Assembly: GCA_943704495.1 (NCBI GenBank)
Contig: CALSCR010000980.1
Coordinates: 1 to 32,083 of the forward strand
DNA from: Pigoraptor chileana
Taxonomy: Eukaryota > Opisthokonta > Filasterea
Length of the DNA: 32,083 nucleotides
Reading direction: 5' to 3'
Shown: in pieces, positions 9,435-22,275 of the stretch
Position numbering within the stretch: position 1 is the stretch's first letter
Layout: the number at the start of each line of letters is the position of its first letter
Position numbers and translations under genes: made by a program
Notes under the pieces: generated by a model
What the model was told of the DNA's origin: nothing
What the model saw: the letters and a program-made list of their open reading frames with translations, nothing else
The model's database searches: none

Positions 9435-12400
9435 ATGCAGAGTGAGGAGGCAGCCCATGTTGTGCTTGTCTCTGGAGATGGATGCGCGTGGTCGCGGGGG
9501 GAGCGCACTGCATGGCTTCTGAGGCACCTCTATGCGCCTGTCGTTGTCGAACTTGGCGGTGTGGAGGTGGGTCCAGCCGCAAGTACCGTCCGCAAAGCCG
9601 CACGTGATGGCTCTCTCTTTATTCTCTTTCTGCGCGCGCATGTGTGTCTTAGCGTGTGTGTGTCTTAGCGTGTGTGTGTACGTGCCTCTGTGTGTACCTG
9701 TGTGTGTGAGTGTGTTCTGTGCGGGTGTGTGCGCGGTGTAGCCAAGCTATGTTTTTGTACTCACCTGAAGGCAATGGCAATGGCAGGTTTAATACCCAAA
9801 TCAATTCCTTTCGGTTCGCTTGTTTGAATATACTCTGTGCGCAGTCCATGATGAACTGGTGATGCTGATGCCGTTGCTGTTCCGTGTCTACTTGTTTGCG
9901 TCACAGGATGACGTCGTTCGTGCTAAAGACGCAATTGTTCTCGGTGCAAGAAACTCCGGCCGCGTCGTGCGCGTACCAGCCGCGGGTGTGACAACGCCTC
10001 TCTCCGAGCCAGACGATATTGCCCTTTCTCCCGGCCTTGCGGATCCACTGGATGCGGGCATGTCAGCGAAAGAGCCACGCTCACAGCTTCAGCAGGCATT
10101 CCGTGTGAAGCCGCCTGTCGTGACGCCGGCTACGCGTGTGTCGTTTGTTCCCCGCCGATCCCGACTTGCGTTTATCATCGACTTGAGTCCATCCGCCTGC
10201 TCCGTGCATGCTCGCCTTGGCAAGGTTGTTTTGGATGAGATGCTGCCTGCCCTCGAGGCGTGTCTGCGCTCTCTTGTGCTGCCCCTAGGCGAGTGCAGTG
10301 GCGGCGCACAATCACCGCGCATCGAGGTCGTCGTGACGATTGCTGCGCACACGCCCGACCGAGCCCGGCCATTCCATCCCCTCGTGCACGGCGCCGTGTT
10401 AACGGAAGATGGAATTGAGGCCATGCTGCATGCAGTGTGCCGCGAAATGCGCGAGTGTGAGTCGGCGGTCGCCGCGCATGACCGGGACAGCGAGCGCGCT
10501 CTGGGACTGGGACCTCCGGGTGTGGCGGCCGTGTCGTCTTCGCGGGCGTCGATTGAAGACGACGCCCATAATGCACAGCGGCGGGGTCAGCACCAGCAGA
10601 CCCACGCACCGCAGCCGCCCGCCGACGGGGGACTCGTGGGCCTCGTGCAGACGGGTCTGTTTGTGCTCGGCACGCTCCCCGACGACTCGCCAGGGGGCGT
10701 TGTCGTGATTTCCGACTGTGTGCTGGGAAGTCCGGATCCCCTCGTTCCACTCGACGGCGTGCTGTCGATGTTCTGGCGGAGGGACGTCACGTGCTCTTTT
10801 GTGCAGGTGGGGCCCGGCAGCCAGGGCGCGGGCACCGCTCCCCTCGGCTTTGTTGCCAACACAGACGTCGCATGCCTGATTGCACGCGCCACGGGCGGCG
10901 CATTCCTGTCCAGCGCAGAGTGTGTCCGTGTGTTCAAGTCGCTCGATATCGGTGCAGAGGGTGATTCTGCTGTCGACTCAACGTCGACTGGTGGGGATGG
11001 CGTTCCGAGACGCTCGAGTGGGGGGGCTGTGCAGGCACACACCCATGCGCATGCAACACCGCGCAGGCGGCGTCGTCGGTCAAATTCCTTGGGGGATAGC
11101 GAAGAGAAGGGACCTGATAGCCACGCCGCCGCCCATCACGTGCGCCGCTCGGTGAGCGACGGCACTGCCTCACTCGGGGATGCAGGGCTCCACGGCGACT
11201 GCGGCATGAATCCGGTCCAGTTTGCCTTGCTCGTACTGGATGGGTCGGTTGCGCCCACCTGGCCGTTGCTGGGCGACAACGACCTCCGCAAGTGGTCGCT
11301 CGGCCGCGTGGTTGTGGGTGCGATTGAGGGTGGCAGCTTTGCGCGCGAAGCTCTTGTGGCGTCTGCGGCTACGATGAATGCGGCCGTCGCAGCGCAGGGG
11401 GGTCACGTGGTGCCCGTGATGCGCCGTCGCATTCGAGAGCTGCACCTCGCGTCCCCCGTGGGACTCGCTGCGGTGCTGCGCGTGCGTGAGGGCTTTAGAG
11501 TTGAGGGTGTAGACATTGCGGGTGACCGTGTTTCAGTGCGGCTTGCGTTTCCGTGGCAACAGCATGCGCGTGTGGAGTGCACGCTGCGGTCGCGGTGGCC
11601 GATTGTCGATGTGCGGGGGGGATGGTCGCTTGCATCGCCCGCCGTTGCCGAGATATCGGTTGTGGGGACCTACGGCCTGCTGCGTCAGCTCAAAGCGGCC
11701 AAGGACGCATCCGGGCCGGCCGGGGCACGCCCGCAGTCGCAGGAGTCGGTCATGGGCCTGTCTCCGGGCGCGGGGGCTGAACACGTGGCTGCCCTCCTGA
11801 ACTTTGTCGGCGCAATGCAGGATGGCGATCACGTGGACGCCCACTTTGGTGCGTTTTCGGACAATCCTGCGTGCCACGCTGTTCCTGTCGTCGTGCGCAC
11901 CAACGGCGTATTTCGGCAGGCGCCGGAGAACCTGGTTGCAATGGGTGGGCGGGGTCTATCCCCAGGTCACTCACTGCTGCTTCCGGGGGCCGGGCGCGAC
12001 AGGCCGGACGGGACCGCCGCGCCATCGCCAGAGTCCGTCTTTGGCACCTTCTGGTCCGTTGTGGCGGCGCTTTCGCCGTCCATGTGGCACCGTCACATGC
12101 TCGTTGCGCGCATATCGCTCCTTGCCGCGGCCGAAAGCGCAAAGGACGGCGGCGGTGACTTGTTTGTGCCGCGCCCAAAACGGGCCAGTGCGGCCGTGCT
12201 CTCGCACCTGCGCCAATGGTGTGCATTTCCCCTTGTTGTTAACCAGTCGTTTGTGCGTTTCCTTGCGTGCGCGGGTGGCCACAGCACTCGACCGGACGGA
12301 TTTTGTGTTGCGCGCGTCGCTTGGGAGGGTGCGTCCGTTCTGACGGTGCGCCTTGGATTCCACGGAGCGCCGCCAGCGCTGCGCCGCGACTGTCTCGCAG

Positions 12401-15400
12401 ATCTTATCGAGGGGCTCGTGGCTGCGGTTGCGGAGGCATCGGCAAAGGCAGGCCCAGAAGCGTCTCCGGTCGGGGCAGTCTCGTCCAAGCCGCTTAGGGA
12501 ACTCCTTGTGCACCCGTCGTCGGTCGCCCCATCGAGCGTGCAGACAGAAGGCAACAGCGACCGCGTGAGGCTTGGATTTGCGCCGATGCTGCGCTCGTTT
12601 CTGTGCCATCGGTCCGTCGTCTGGCCTCTTTCCGGAAGTGGCGAGGCTACTGTGAGTGCGGCGGAAGGTGCTCTCGTGGCGCAGCGGCTGCGGGAGGGCT
12701 TCATTCCGGTCGCCCACGAGGCTTCGGGCGGGCTCACATACGCGCTCGAGGTCGAATTTGCCCCGGATGGTGTCGTGTCGGCCAGCGGTCCCGGCGGCTC
12801 GCTTCCCGCAGCATCCTCGTCCCGCGCGACAGCCCTTGTCCAGTTTTGCACGCACACGCACACGTCCGCGGACTCGCTTGCAGACGGTCACGTGCGCGAT
12901 GGGGATGTGCGCAGGGAATTTAGTCTTGCGTCGCACCTGTGGATAGAGCCGCAGCACAGCATGCCGGTGAGCCGGTCCTGGCGTCTTCCGTCGGCGCTGA
13001 GCTGTGCCGACGCCCTCCTTGCGATTCAAGCGGCGGATCACCGCATCGTATCAGCGTTGTTCACATTCGACAACTTGCTCGCTCTGTCGCGGGGACTGAG
13101 CTTGAAGGACGACCGCTCTCGTCGGAGTGCGTTGCGATCGCGTACTGACATTGCACAGCCCGACTTTGACGCTTCCCTGCTGCTTGGGGCATCCTCGCGC
13201 GTTGTCCTTCGTCAGCCGTTGTTTGCACCGGCAGCACTGCCAATGGGCGGCGAGGGCGGCGCTCTGGACACCGTGGGACCGGCGGAGGGCGGCATCTCCG
13301 CCGAGCACAAACTGCAGGCCCACCCGCACGAGCAGCCGCAGTCGGCGCTGTTGCGGCACGACTTGCAGCCGCCCCATGCGGATGAGGGATCCAACGGCAT
13401 TCTCCTGCGACTTGCCCAGCGGTCGCTCGGCGCACTTTGCGACAGTGAGGTGCATCCCGGCGACGCTGCGCTGCGGCGGCTGCACGAGGCGATTGTCGGA
13501 TCGCGGCTGCCCCCCGGCGACCCGCGCTGGTGTCGCTGCTTCGTCAAGGGCCTCACAGCCTCCGCCGTTGTGCTGGCCGTGCTGCCCCTGCAATCGGCGC
13601 GTGCGACGGACAGGCCCGTCGATAGCGCACCGCCGTCGCCCTACCTCACCTCGAAGGGAGAGAGCGACGGACTGTTTGCGCAAGATGCTGCGTTTGAGGG
13701 CGCTGCTGACGAAATGGTTGTGTACATGTTCGAGTGTGATCGCGCGTCGTACCTCGGGGGCGTGCTGGAAGGCACCGGCGTTGGGATGGCAGACGATGAC
13801 ACGCTCGAGGATGTGCCTGGGCTCGTTTCGGCGGGGGCTTTAAAGCGCGAAACTGGCCGCTTTTGGTCGTCTGTGCGCAATGCCTTTGGTCGCAATTATG
13901 TTGTCGGTGTGTACCGCAGCCTGCAGTGCGGGCTTGCGGTGTCGATTGGCGATTTCATGGCTGCGATGGAATCTTGCGAGGAGGCGTATGTTGAGCTGGA
14001 CGTGACGTCCTTTCTCGAAGCGATTGCGCGCTCCGAGGGCGCGGCTGCTGCGCGTGGGCAGGCGGAGGCTGCAGACGACGGGGCAGACGGCGGCCTGCAC
14101 GCCAGCATCACTCGGCGCTTTGCCGCGCTCGTTTCCCGCCATTTTCTCCCCGTTCCCGGAAATGAGGAGTACTTTTATCTCGCGTCGGCGCGTCCGGCGG
14201 TGTCCGCGTCGTCAGGAGTGCGCAATGACATGTCCCCACCGAAAGACCAGCTCGTGTCCAGCCAAGGCAGTGCAGGTCACGTGTTGGATATTCTCGCATC
14301 GTCCGACGGTGAGTTTGCGGGCGAATCAGAGGACGACCGTGACAGGCCAGCGGCGGCACGTGACAGCCCCGCGGCGGCCGATGCTGATTCCGACGCAGAC
14401 GCGGATGGGGACGTTGGCGCGCCGCTCTTTCTGCGCCTCGAGTGCACAGTACGGTACCGCCAGCAGAGCGGTAGCTCATATTACAACAACGTTGCCGTGA
14501 CAACTCTCCCGACGTCCCTGCGGCAGCTATTGCAACAACAGGACGGCGATGGCGACAGCGGCGAATCGAGTGGTGTTGCGCTGGAACTCCCAGCCTATGG
14601 ACGCGGCACCCTGGATGTAACCCTCCGCCTCGTGTGTCTCACCATGGCTCCGATGAACGCCGACGACGACGACGACTTTATGGTGTTTGCCGACCGACCG
14701 ACCGTGGGCGTCGACGATGTGCTGCCCGGCGGAAGGGGGTCGTCCTTCACCGATGCGAATGAAGCGGCAAAGAAGCGCACGCTCACGACAGAAGGGCCTC
14801 CGATGCAATCAAGGCGTGCAGTCGCATCAACCAGCAATAATGTCGACAGTGGCAGTGGTAGTGACAGCGACGGTGACAGCAACGGTGACAGCGGCGATCG
14901 CAAGGGCGACGGAGTGGAGGAAGACTGGGACGATGGTGGCGATGCCTCGACAGACGGTACAGCGTCGTCGGTGTCGTCATCCGGCAGGAGCGAATCTCCA
15001 GCCCGTTTGGAACGCAGTTACGGCAGCAACGAGAGCATCGCCGGCAGCAGTGACGCCAGCAGCTACGGCAGCAGCGTGGGCGATGGCGGAGCTCACGCGC
15101 TCGATCCCCTCGACGGCCTCGACGCTGAGCACCGCGCGATACTCGACGGCCTGTGCAGCGATGTGCGTTGGCTCATGGAGGACGAGACTGTGTCGGCGAT
15201 GCGGCATGCCCGCCCCGTTCTGGAAGCGACGGTTGATCGCGTGATTGCCCACGTGACCAGCACGCCTGCTCTGCGCCCGCTACCCACGGCAAGCGTTGCG
15301 TTTCCAATTCCACTCAAGTTTGTGAATGAGGAGCAGAGTCGCGCTCTGTTTTCCCGCGAATTTCGGCGCATGGTTGTGGCGGGTCTGTCACTGGAGCCCA

Positions 15401-18400
15401 TCGGCAGTGCCTTTGTTGCCGTCAGCCGCGTGACCCGTCTTGGGTCTGCTGTGGGCGCCGGCTTCGGGAACGACGAGGGGGGGCTGAGTGGCAGCCAGGC
15501 ATGGTCGGAGCCAGCCTCCGCCGCTGCCCCGGCTGACACGACAGCAAGGGCCGAGGGGGTGGGCGACTCTGATGTCCTCGCAGCCGGGGCAGACGATCCG
15601 TCTGGCGCGTGGCTGCTTCCCTTTTGGATGGTGTTGCGCCCAGACCCGGACAAAGTGCAGGTCCACTTCCACTCGCGTGCCGATCGCCCCGAGGACACGG
15701 CTGCTCACGCGGCACTGTTGCGGGGGCTGCGCGAGGCTGTGCGCGAGATTAGCGAACGTGTCAACCGCGTGCTTCTCCTCCGCGAACTGCACGAAACGCG
15801 AACGTGCAGTGCCTTGCTGCTGCCCCCGCCAGAGGACGAGATATGGTCTCGCGACGACGGCGGCGCGGCGGACGCAGGGGAGACGTACCTGAGCAACCAC
15901 GGCATTGCGCGTGTGCTCTTTCGCGACGGCCAATTTGAGTGTCCGTGCGTGTTCAGGACGCACTTTCCACTCCACTGGCGACTGCGGTCGACGCAGGCAC
16001 TCAGGGCCATCGCCGGCACGCTCAATCCGTTCTCCGTGACCAACAGGCCCAACCTCTTTGTGTACCGCGAGAAGAGCGGTGCCGTGTTCTACCTCCGCGT
16101 GCTTGAGTCCCTCTGCTCAACCGCAGACCCCGACGGCGCACCGTCCCCCGCTATCCTTGCGGCAGCGGATGACGGCATGTTTCCTATCGCGGAGGAAGAG
16201 GCTGCTTCCGTGTCACTTGCGCCTGGCAACAATGGCGGGGCGCTGCCGCAGGGTGTGCAGGGGAGTGCCGGCGCGGGACCAGGGCTTGGTCTTGGGTCGC
16301 GTGCGGCTTCGGCGTCGCAGTTGTCGTTTGCCGACGGCAATCGCGCAAAGGCCGGTCGGCGCAACGTCAAGGAAAGTGTTATGCTTGAAGCGTATGGCGT
16401 CGATTGCGCCGGCCCTGAAATCACCCGCCAACTCGTTGACATGCTCGAGTCGAAAATAGCCGGGGCGACGCTGACAATATTGTCGACAGTCCTTGCGCGG
16501 AATGTGACTCTGCGTCTCACTGCAGAGGACCAGGAGTTCCTGCGCAAGCCCGACGAGGTGCCAGCCCGGGAAGGCACATATGCATTGCCCAGTTGGGCGT
16601 CGCCTGCCACGTTCTTCCACTTTTTCCGGCAAAACATGTTACAGTTTACCAATGCGCTGTTGTTGTCGGACGCTCCATCGGGCGGCGCCGAGAATGAGGC
16701 GGAGGATGCGGCTGCGCGGCCGGCGGGCACAGCGCCCATCGCGCGGGGTGACATGGGCTTTCTGTTCAACTGCCTGGTTGGATCGGCGGCGGCGGGGCCC
16801 ATCGGCCAGGGCATGGCGTGCATTGATGTTGCCCCTCTCTATCGCGGGCGGCCCGTGTGGCACGCACCGCTCAACAGAGGTCCTGCATGCGGCGGCGACG
16901 GGACAGATGTCACCAAGGCGCACTCTGCCAACAAATGCGCCGTTGAAATTGTGGACGATGCAGCCGCTGCCGGTATCGAATGGACCTTTCGCGTGTCTGT
17001 GTTCACGCGCGGCTCGGTTGTCTCCGAGGCGCTGCTCGAGCGCATAGCCCTTGCGGGAACGCACGCGGTGTGCGAAATGGCGATTGAGGCCCGCCTGCTG
17101 TCCCTGCCGCTCACCACTCCGGCGCCCGCGGATGACGCGCTGCTGGGGACTGAGCGCCTCAACCCCGCACTTGCGGCTGACCTCTGCCTGCTCGACAGGG
17201 CGTCCGACTGCGACACGCCCTCCATGTCCCGAGCGGAATACACGGCAACGCTTCCTCGCTGGGCGCTGCCGGCCATCATTGCCGAGCTGACCGAGGTTGT
17301 GTCGGAGTCCATGCCGACGCTCGCGTGCCTTCTATTTCGCGAGGCCCGGGATGCCGCATCATCGCCGGGTGGAGTGACGACGCACGTGGTCTGCGGAGTG
17401 CATGGCGGTGCTTTGGACGGCCTCGACAATGGCCCGCCGTCACACCACGAGCGCCCCGCATATACTATTGTGGCTGGATCTTCGGGCACCTGGCAGGATT
17501 TCGGAGGCCCACACAGCGGCGGCACGCACGGGCATTTGCATGCCGCACACGACGACGACCGCCTTTCTCTTCTGTCTGCTTCAGAGTCCATTTCGGCCAC
17601 GACGGAGCTCGCGCGCCACATGTTGCATGAAGAAACGACCGTGCAGGTGGCGGGGACGGGGCCTGTGGTCATCGCCCGCCGCTGCCTGGTCACAATCACC
17701 GTTCTCCGGGACCGCATAGTACTTCGCTCTTACAACCTCGTTGCGCAGTCTCGTGAATTCCTGGATGTGTCGGTGAGTCGGATAATTGCGTGGCAATCGC
17801 AGCGGTCGTCGCTTCTCGGCACTCTCTTTCTCCAAAAGATGGGCCTGTCGAGCCATGCGATGCAGACTGCGCATCCCCAGACTCGAGGGGGGACAGGAGG
17901 CGCTTTGGGCGTCACACGAGGCCTGGTTGCCATGGAGGAGACCGCGGAGGGTGATCGGCAGGGCATGTCTGCCGACGCGCTCGATGCACTGCTGTCGTCC
18001 GCGCTGCCTCCGCGGGCACGTCTCGTCGCCGTCGGGAACCAGGCGCTTGGAGCTGGATCCAGGGATCAAGCGCCCGTGTCATCGTCTCCGTCGTCCAAGG
18101 CGCAGTCGGCCGGCCACGCGTCACCTCAGCACCTCGGGCGGTGGCCTGCGGGCCTGGCGCGTCGCCCGTCGCTGACTCACGCAAGCCCGCAGGGCAAGCT
18201 CGGCATGGCATCGTCTGGCAGCCTCCAGGGCGGCGCCCAGCCCCTCGCGGTCCAGGTGCAGCAGGCGCAACTCCAGCAGACACAAGCGCATGCCAACCAA
18301 GGGCGGCGAGGGCCCCAGTCCCGCCGCCGCCGCGAGCTCGACCTTGCCGCATTTGAATCTATTCTTCGAGAGCCTCTTCCGCCGCACCTCTATGCGTCAA

Positions 18401-20499
18401 CGGCAGCGGGTCAGTTTGATCACACCGATCCCGTGAGGCGGCACGGTGAGCAACTGCAGCGCATTGCGGCGCACGTTGTGCGTGTGACAGAGCGCTCCGC
18501 ATCACTCCGCAGCGTCCACTCTCGCTGGAGCGGCGGGGGGCGCGACAGGGACAAAGAGCGCGCACGCCTGGCTCCTGGTGCCCCTGTGGATGACGCCCGC
18601 AGCGGGGGGGTCTCGTCAGTACCGCGCGGCCCCATCAGCATGGGCACGGTGAAGCGCTCCTCGCGGCTCGTGCACTACTGCCGCCGCCCGCTGCTGTTCC
18701 TCCCTTCCGCCGCACAGGGATCTGCCCCGCTTTTGCGTGCGCGCACCGACGCCGCAAATGTCACTGCGACTGCGACGGGCGCGCCTCCTGCAGCGCCATC
18801 TTCTGGGTCTGCCTCTGCACCTACGGCTGCTCCCGCTCCAGGAGGGAAGCTTGCGCCTGCTACCGATGACGCTGCGGCTGACGAGGCCTTTGCCAATCGC
18901 ATCACCGCCGCCTTTGTGCAGCAATATCTCGCTTACCTTGAGACCCTTGGCTTCGCGGTCGTGCCTGTCGCGCAGGCAGACCAACTGAGCGCCTCCGTGG
19001 GTGCCGGGGGTTCGGCGGGCCTGCTGCCACAAGTGCGCGGCGCAAAACGCTATGCGCAGCGATGCTTTGGCGGGGGTGTCGTTCTCGCGGAAGTCTACTT
19101 TCGCGAGAGGTATGCGTGCGCAAATCTGTATGCCTTCGATGCATCATCACAGGCCGGCGGCGGCGCACATTCGGTGGGGCCTGTGCTTGGTGACCACTCG
19201 CGGCGCTTTGCGAGGGAGTGCGCCAAGTTCAAGGACCTCCTCCACCTCAACTCTTTCGCGTACGACTTCCACCTGCGCAACATTGAAACATATCTTGTAG
19301 AGCCGTCCTCCCCCTTCCCGCGCATGGACCTCCGCGCGTTCCTCGACGAGTTCTTTGCAGATTTTCCCGTCACAGCCACGTTTGCTCGCAATCGCATCCG
19401 GCGTGGCGCGGTTGCGTTTGAGTGGGACGCGCCGCCCTCGACCGCGACGGCTGGTGGCGGGGCGCACTCTGGCATGGACGGCTTCATCTCGTACATGATC
19501 AACCGGGCATCGCACTACGGCTTCCATAGCCTACGCCACCGTGCTGTCTCCAATGCCGTGTTTGTAACGTCACGCCGACCGGATTTTGCGCCACGGATTG
19601 CGTCGGCGCGCGATGGAAGCGGGGCTGCGCCACAAAGTGGCGAGCGCGATGTTGGCAGCAGTGCGGCCGGCGCCGGGAGCACGGCTGGCGACTACGAGTA
19701 CTGTCTTGTTGCGTGCGCCCCGCTGCGGGAGGAGCCAAAGGACGCATCCGCGGCCGCTTCGCAACTGCAGCGAGCTCATTCGCTGCCCACGCACCAGACA
19801 CTGACTCTGCAGTACCACGTGATCGTGACTGACAAGCGCAACCCGTATCCGGTGGCGGTGCTGCATGCCGGCGGCCCCTCATCAGCCCCGCCTGCGTCGT
19901 TTATGCAACTGCCACGTGGCGCCTCGCGGTCGGCTGGCGGCGACGTTTTTGTGCTCCCCCCGTTGGATGACATTGTGCGCAACGCAGAGGGACGCCTTGC
20001 CGCGATGGTCCAAGAGGCCAAAGTGCACTTCCACCGCGAGCACCTGTGGGGCAGGCTGTTTGCGGGATCGCCCGGCGCAGGCAACGCGGGCGTGTCCGCG
20101 GCGGACTTTGACACACTCATGCGCCTCGTGCACCGGTGGCCTGTGCAGGATATCGACCCGTCGCTCGGCGTGATCCACTCTCTCGCCATCCCTTGGGACG
20201 CCGCCCTTTCCTTTATTGCCGAGCGCCACACGGACACCGTCCGGGAAATTGCTACCGACTCGGAACGCCACGTCCTGATCTTTAACCCTAACCACGGTGA
20301 CATGATGGTCCACTTGAGGCTTGTCAAGGCCTCAAAATTTGCGCGGATTGACGCCGTCCGCCGGGAGCTCGTTGCGCTCTCTGCGAGTGGAGACGACCCA
20401 AACTTGGCTGTGGAACGGGAACACGTGGGCGCAATCATCAACACTCTCTGTGCGTCACTGTGGTCCTCTCTCGCGCGGCCCGCCATACCCGCCGAATAA
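9435..20499 (+). CDS. SZT2: SZT2 homologue, scaffold subunit of the KICSTOR complex, two exons
   Basis: Exons 9435-9566 and 9907-20499 (phase 0 intron, 340 bases) give 3574 aa (human SZT2: about 3430). In animals SZT2 is the KICSTOR scaffold that brings GATOR1 to lysosomes to shut off mTORC1 on amino-acid loss. The start MQSEEAAHVVLVSGDGCAWS then AWLLRHLY parallels the SZT2 N-terminus. Collinear matches follow: TRVSFVPRRSRLAFIIDLSP near residue 120-137, GVVVISDCV, CSFVQVG, NRPNLFVYREKSGAVFYLRV, SRLVHYCRRPLLF near 2963, HLNSFAYDFHLRN near 3163, and HVGAIINTLCASLWSSL at the end. Acidic Ser/Asp-Gly and Gln-rich insertions interrupt the conserved blocks. An in-frame TGA at 9387-9389 and similarity favour ATG 9435. 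The frame stays open for 10.6 kb, unlike the intron-rich neighbours. Homology is strong; complex partners are not visible here. Confidence 0.95.
9640..9735. repeat. (GT)n-rich tract in the SZT2 intron
   Basis: The single SZT2 intron (9567-9906) contains a stretch of TG dinucleotides with two copies of a unit reading TGTGTGTCTTAGCG. It is UG-rich on the sense strand, as in other introns of this window. Confidence 0.85.
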
Positions 20500-20500
20500 A
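20495..20500 (+). promoter_or_regulatory. AATAAA hexamer overlapping the SZT2 stop codon
   Basis: The SZT2 stop TAA (20497-20499) is embedded in AATAAA, the canonical eukaryotic polyadenylation hexamer. If used, it would give an extremely short 3' UTR. Whether this organism uses AATAAA is not known from the window. Confidence 0.3.
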
Positions 20501-20911
20501 TGTGGGATTTTACTCAAATCTCGCTTCTTACAGTTTACTTAAGAACTTAGTGTGCTGTTTCCGCGTGCCATTAATCTCCACTGCCCATTTGTGTCCGAAT
20601 TGTAAAATTGCAACCGACCAATCACGGGCCGTGGAATGAACATTGCCTGATTTGGTCCGAATGTGTCCGCCCGATTGTCACATTTTTGAAATTTGAATTT
20701 TCAAAAAACAAAAATAAGTCTCAGTGGACAGCCAGACTGACACCCCGGGCACACAATGGTCGTGCATCGGGGGAGCGCACAGAGCGGCAAAAATTTCAAA
20801 GGTAATAACAGACATGAAACAATTTGAGTTCAACACACAAGTATTCTCGAGTGGTTTGTATTTCTATCTCTCGGCGCAAGGCAGACAAGGGGGGCATACG
20901 ACAACGCAAAC
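20500..20911. other. Spacer between SZT2 and MDM1-like gene
   Basis: About 410 bases, AT-rich. A 9-base inverted repeat (20683-20691 and 20699-20707, TTTTTGAAA against TTTCAAAAA) could form a weak hairpin. It should contain the SZT2 3' end and the MDM1 promoter. No gene is recognisable. Confidence 0.5.
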
Positions 20912-22275
20912 ATGACGGTTGCACGGGCGCAGTCAGAGTACCAGCGTTCGTTTCAGTGGATTGGACCCAAGGGCGCGCAGCAGGGACCACCGGCGGCGGG
21001 ATATCCGACGGGGCTGCCCGTGGGACCCGCGACAACAGTCCCTCTGACTCACGTGACGCATGTCCCGACACTTGCTCCCTCCCACACACACTACGCGCCA
21101 CCCAGCGCTCGTCACTATGATGACCACTCATACACAGATGCAACACCGCGCGGGCGAAACGACCTTCCTGCGTCAGCCTCTCCGGTACCCCGCATTGTGA
21201 TTCCCGAGCGACCTGAAGTCAGTGGCGACCGACCCGACGTGTCGCAACGGTACGGGCGTGGCGAGCGCACCCCCCGCAGCGCACCTGCGGTCGACCCCCG
21301 CGACGAGTACCGCCCGGCGTCCGCAGTCGACGCTCCGCGCGCACAGCCCATGATGTCCGAGTACCAGACCAACTACAACCGCAAATATAAGCTTCCCGTG
21401 GACACCCCCAACGCAATCGCAGCCGCCCGCTCACAAGAGGTGCGCAAGTCGCACCTCGAGATCCCACACGTGCCCTCCGAGGTGCACGTGGCGCCGATGA
21501 CCGAGTATCAGCGCCAATATTGTCACCTGTATCCAACTGTCGCTGCAGAGAGGGACGCACGCCGCCAAGTCCGCGTGACAGAGGAGCCTGAGGTGAGCCC
21601 TAATTTTGTGAAGTTGCAACTTGATGACCGCGAGTTCTTTGTGCCTAAATTAACACGAGACGCCGTCCCCTTTGACACGCCGCGTGTATAATGCAGGTAC
21701 TACCACGGAGTGCGCCTGCTGCTGGCTACGCACGCACTGCAGCCGCCCGCGCTCCCGTGATTGATGTCGCATCCATTCCCCCCTTGCCAATGTCGGGCGC
21801 ACAATTCGGCGAGCCGCTGTCCGGGTCGTTGTATGGCCAGCGGAGCGAATACGAGACGCGATTCCGGCCGTGGAACGAGTATGAGTACGCTGACGGTGCC
21901 TTCCGCCACGTGGGTGGTTCAGCAGGCGATGCAACATGGTTGACACAGGTGCGAGAACTGCGAGAAATGGCCCAACTTAACAAGGACCGGCATGTGAGGC
22001 GATATGTCTCTGAGTGGCAGGCACAGCGCAAGGCCCTCCAGGATGACATGTATGATGCGAGGCCTGACAATGCATCCAATGCCAACGGACATGCCAATGT
22101 GGACACCACGGGGTCGGAGTCCACACGCAGCGCAAGCCGAAGGAGCAATGCCGGGTCCACAGTCCCTTCTGGGCCCTCCCATGACCACGGCGACAACCAC
22201 CCATACGGGGCGTCTGGACAATCGGGGGCGTCGCGATTGGACGACAGCGACTCGCGCCAGGGTTGGGTTGGATAG
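20912..22275 (+). CDS. MDM1: MDM1-like centriole/microtubule-associated protein, two exons
   Basis: Exons 20912-21592 and 21697-22275 join in phase 0 (GTGAGC donor, TGCAG acceptor) to 419 aa. Animal MDM1 binds microtubules, localises to centrioles and restrains centriole duplication. Its hallmark is a repeated SEYQR-F/W motif. Here it occurs at residue 8 (SEYQRSFQW), 149 (SEYQTNYNRKY), 197 (TEYQRQYCHLY) and 277 (SEYETRF). The last copy is followed by EYADGAFRH and then TQVRELREMAQLNKDRHVRRY near 310-330. This matches the order in human MDM1, where SEYRAKF is followed by a YKAGAWTH-type block and QVKELREKAEFYRKR. Between motifs the chain is Pro/Ala-rich and likely disordered, and the last 80 residues are Ser/Asp/Gly-rich. 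It is shorter than human MDM1 (about 714 aa). Without the intron the first frame would stop 33 codons after the donor. Confidence 0.82.

Noticed and set aside
11971-13041. 356-residue open frame antisense to SZT2
   Set aside because: Arg/Ala-rich composition typical of a GC-rich antisense shadow; no domain resemblance. The same holds for 16089-16823 and 16839-17717.
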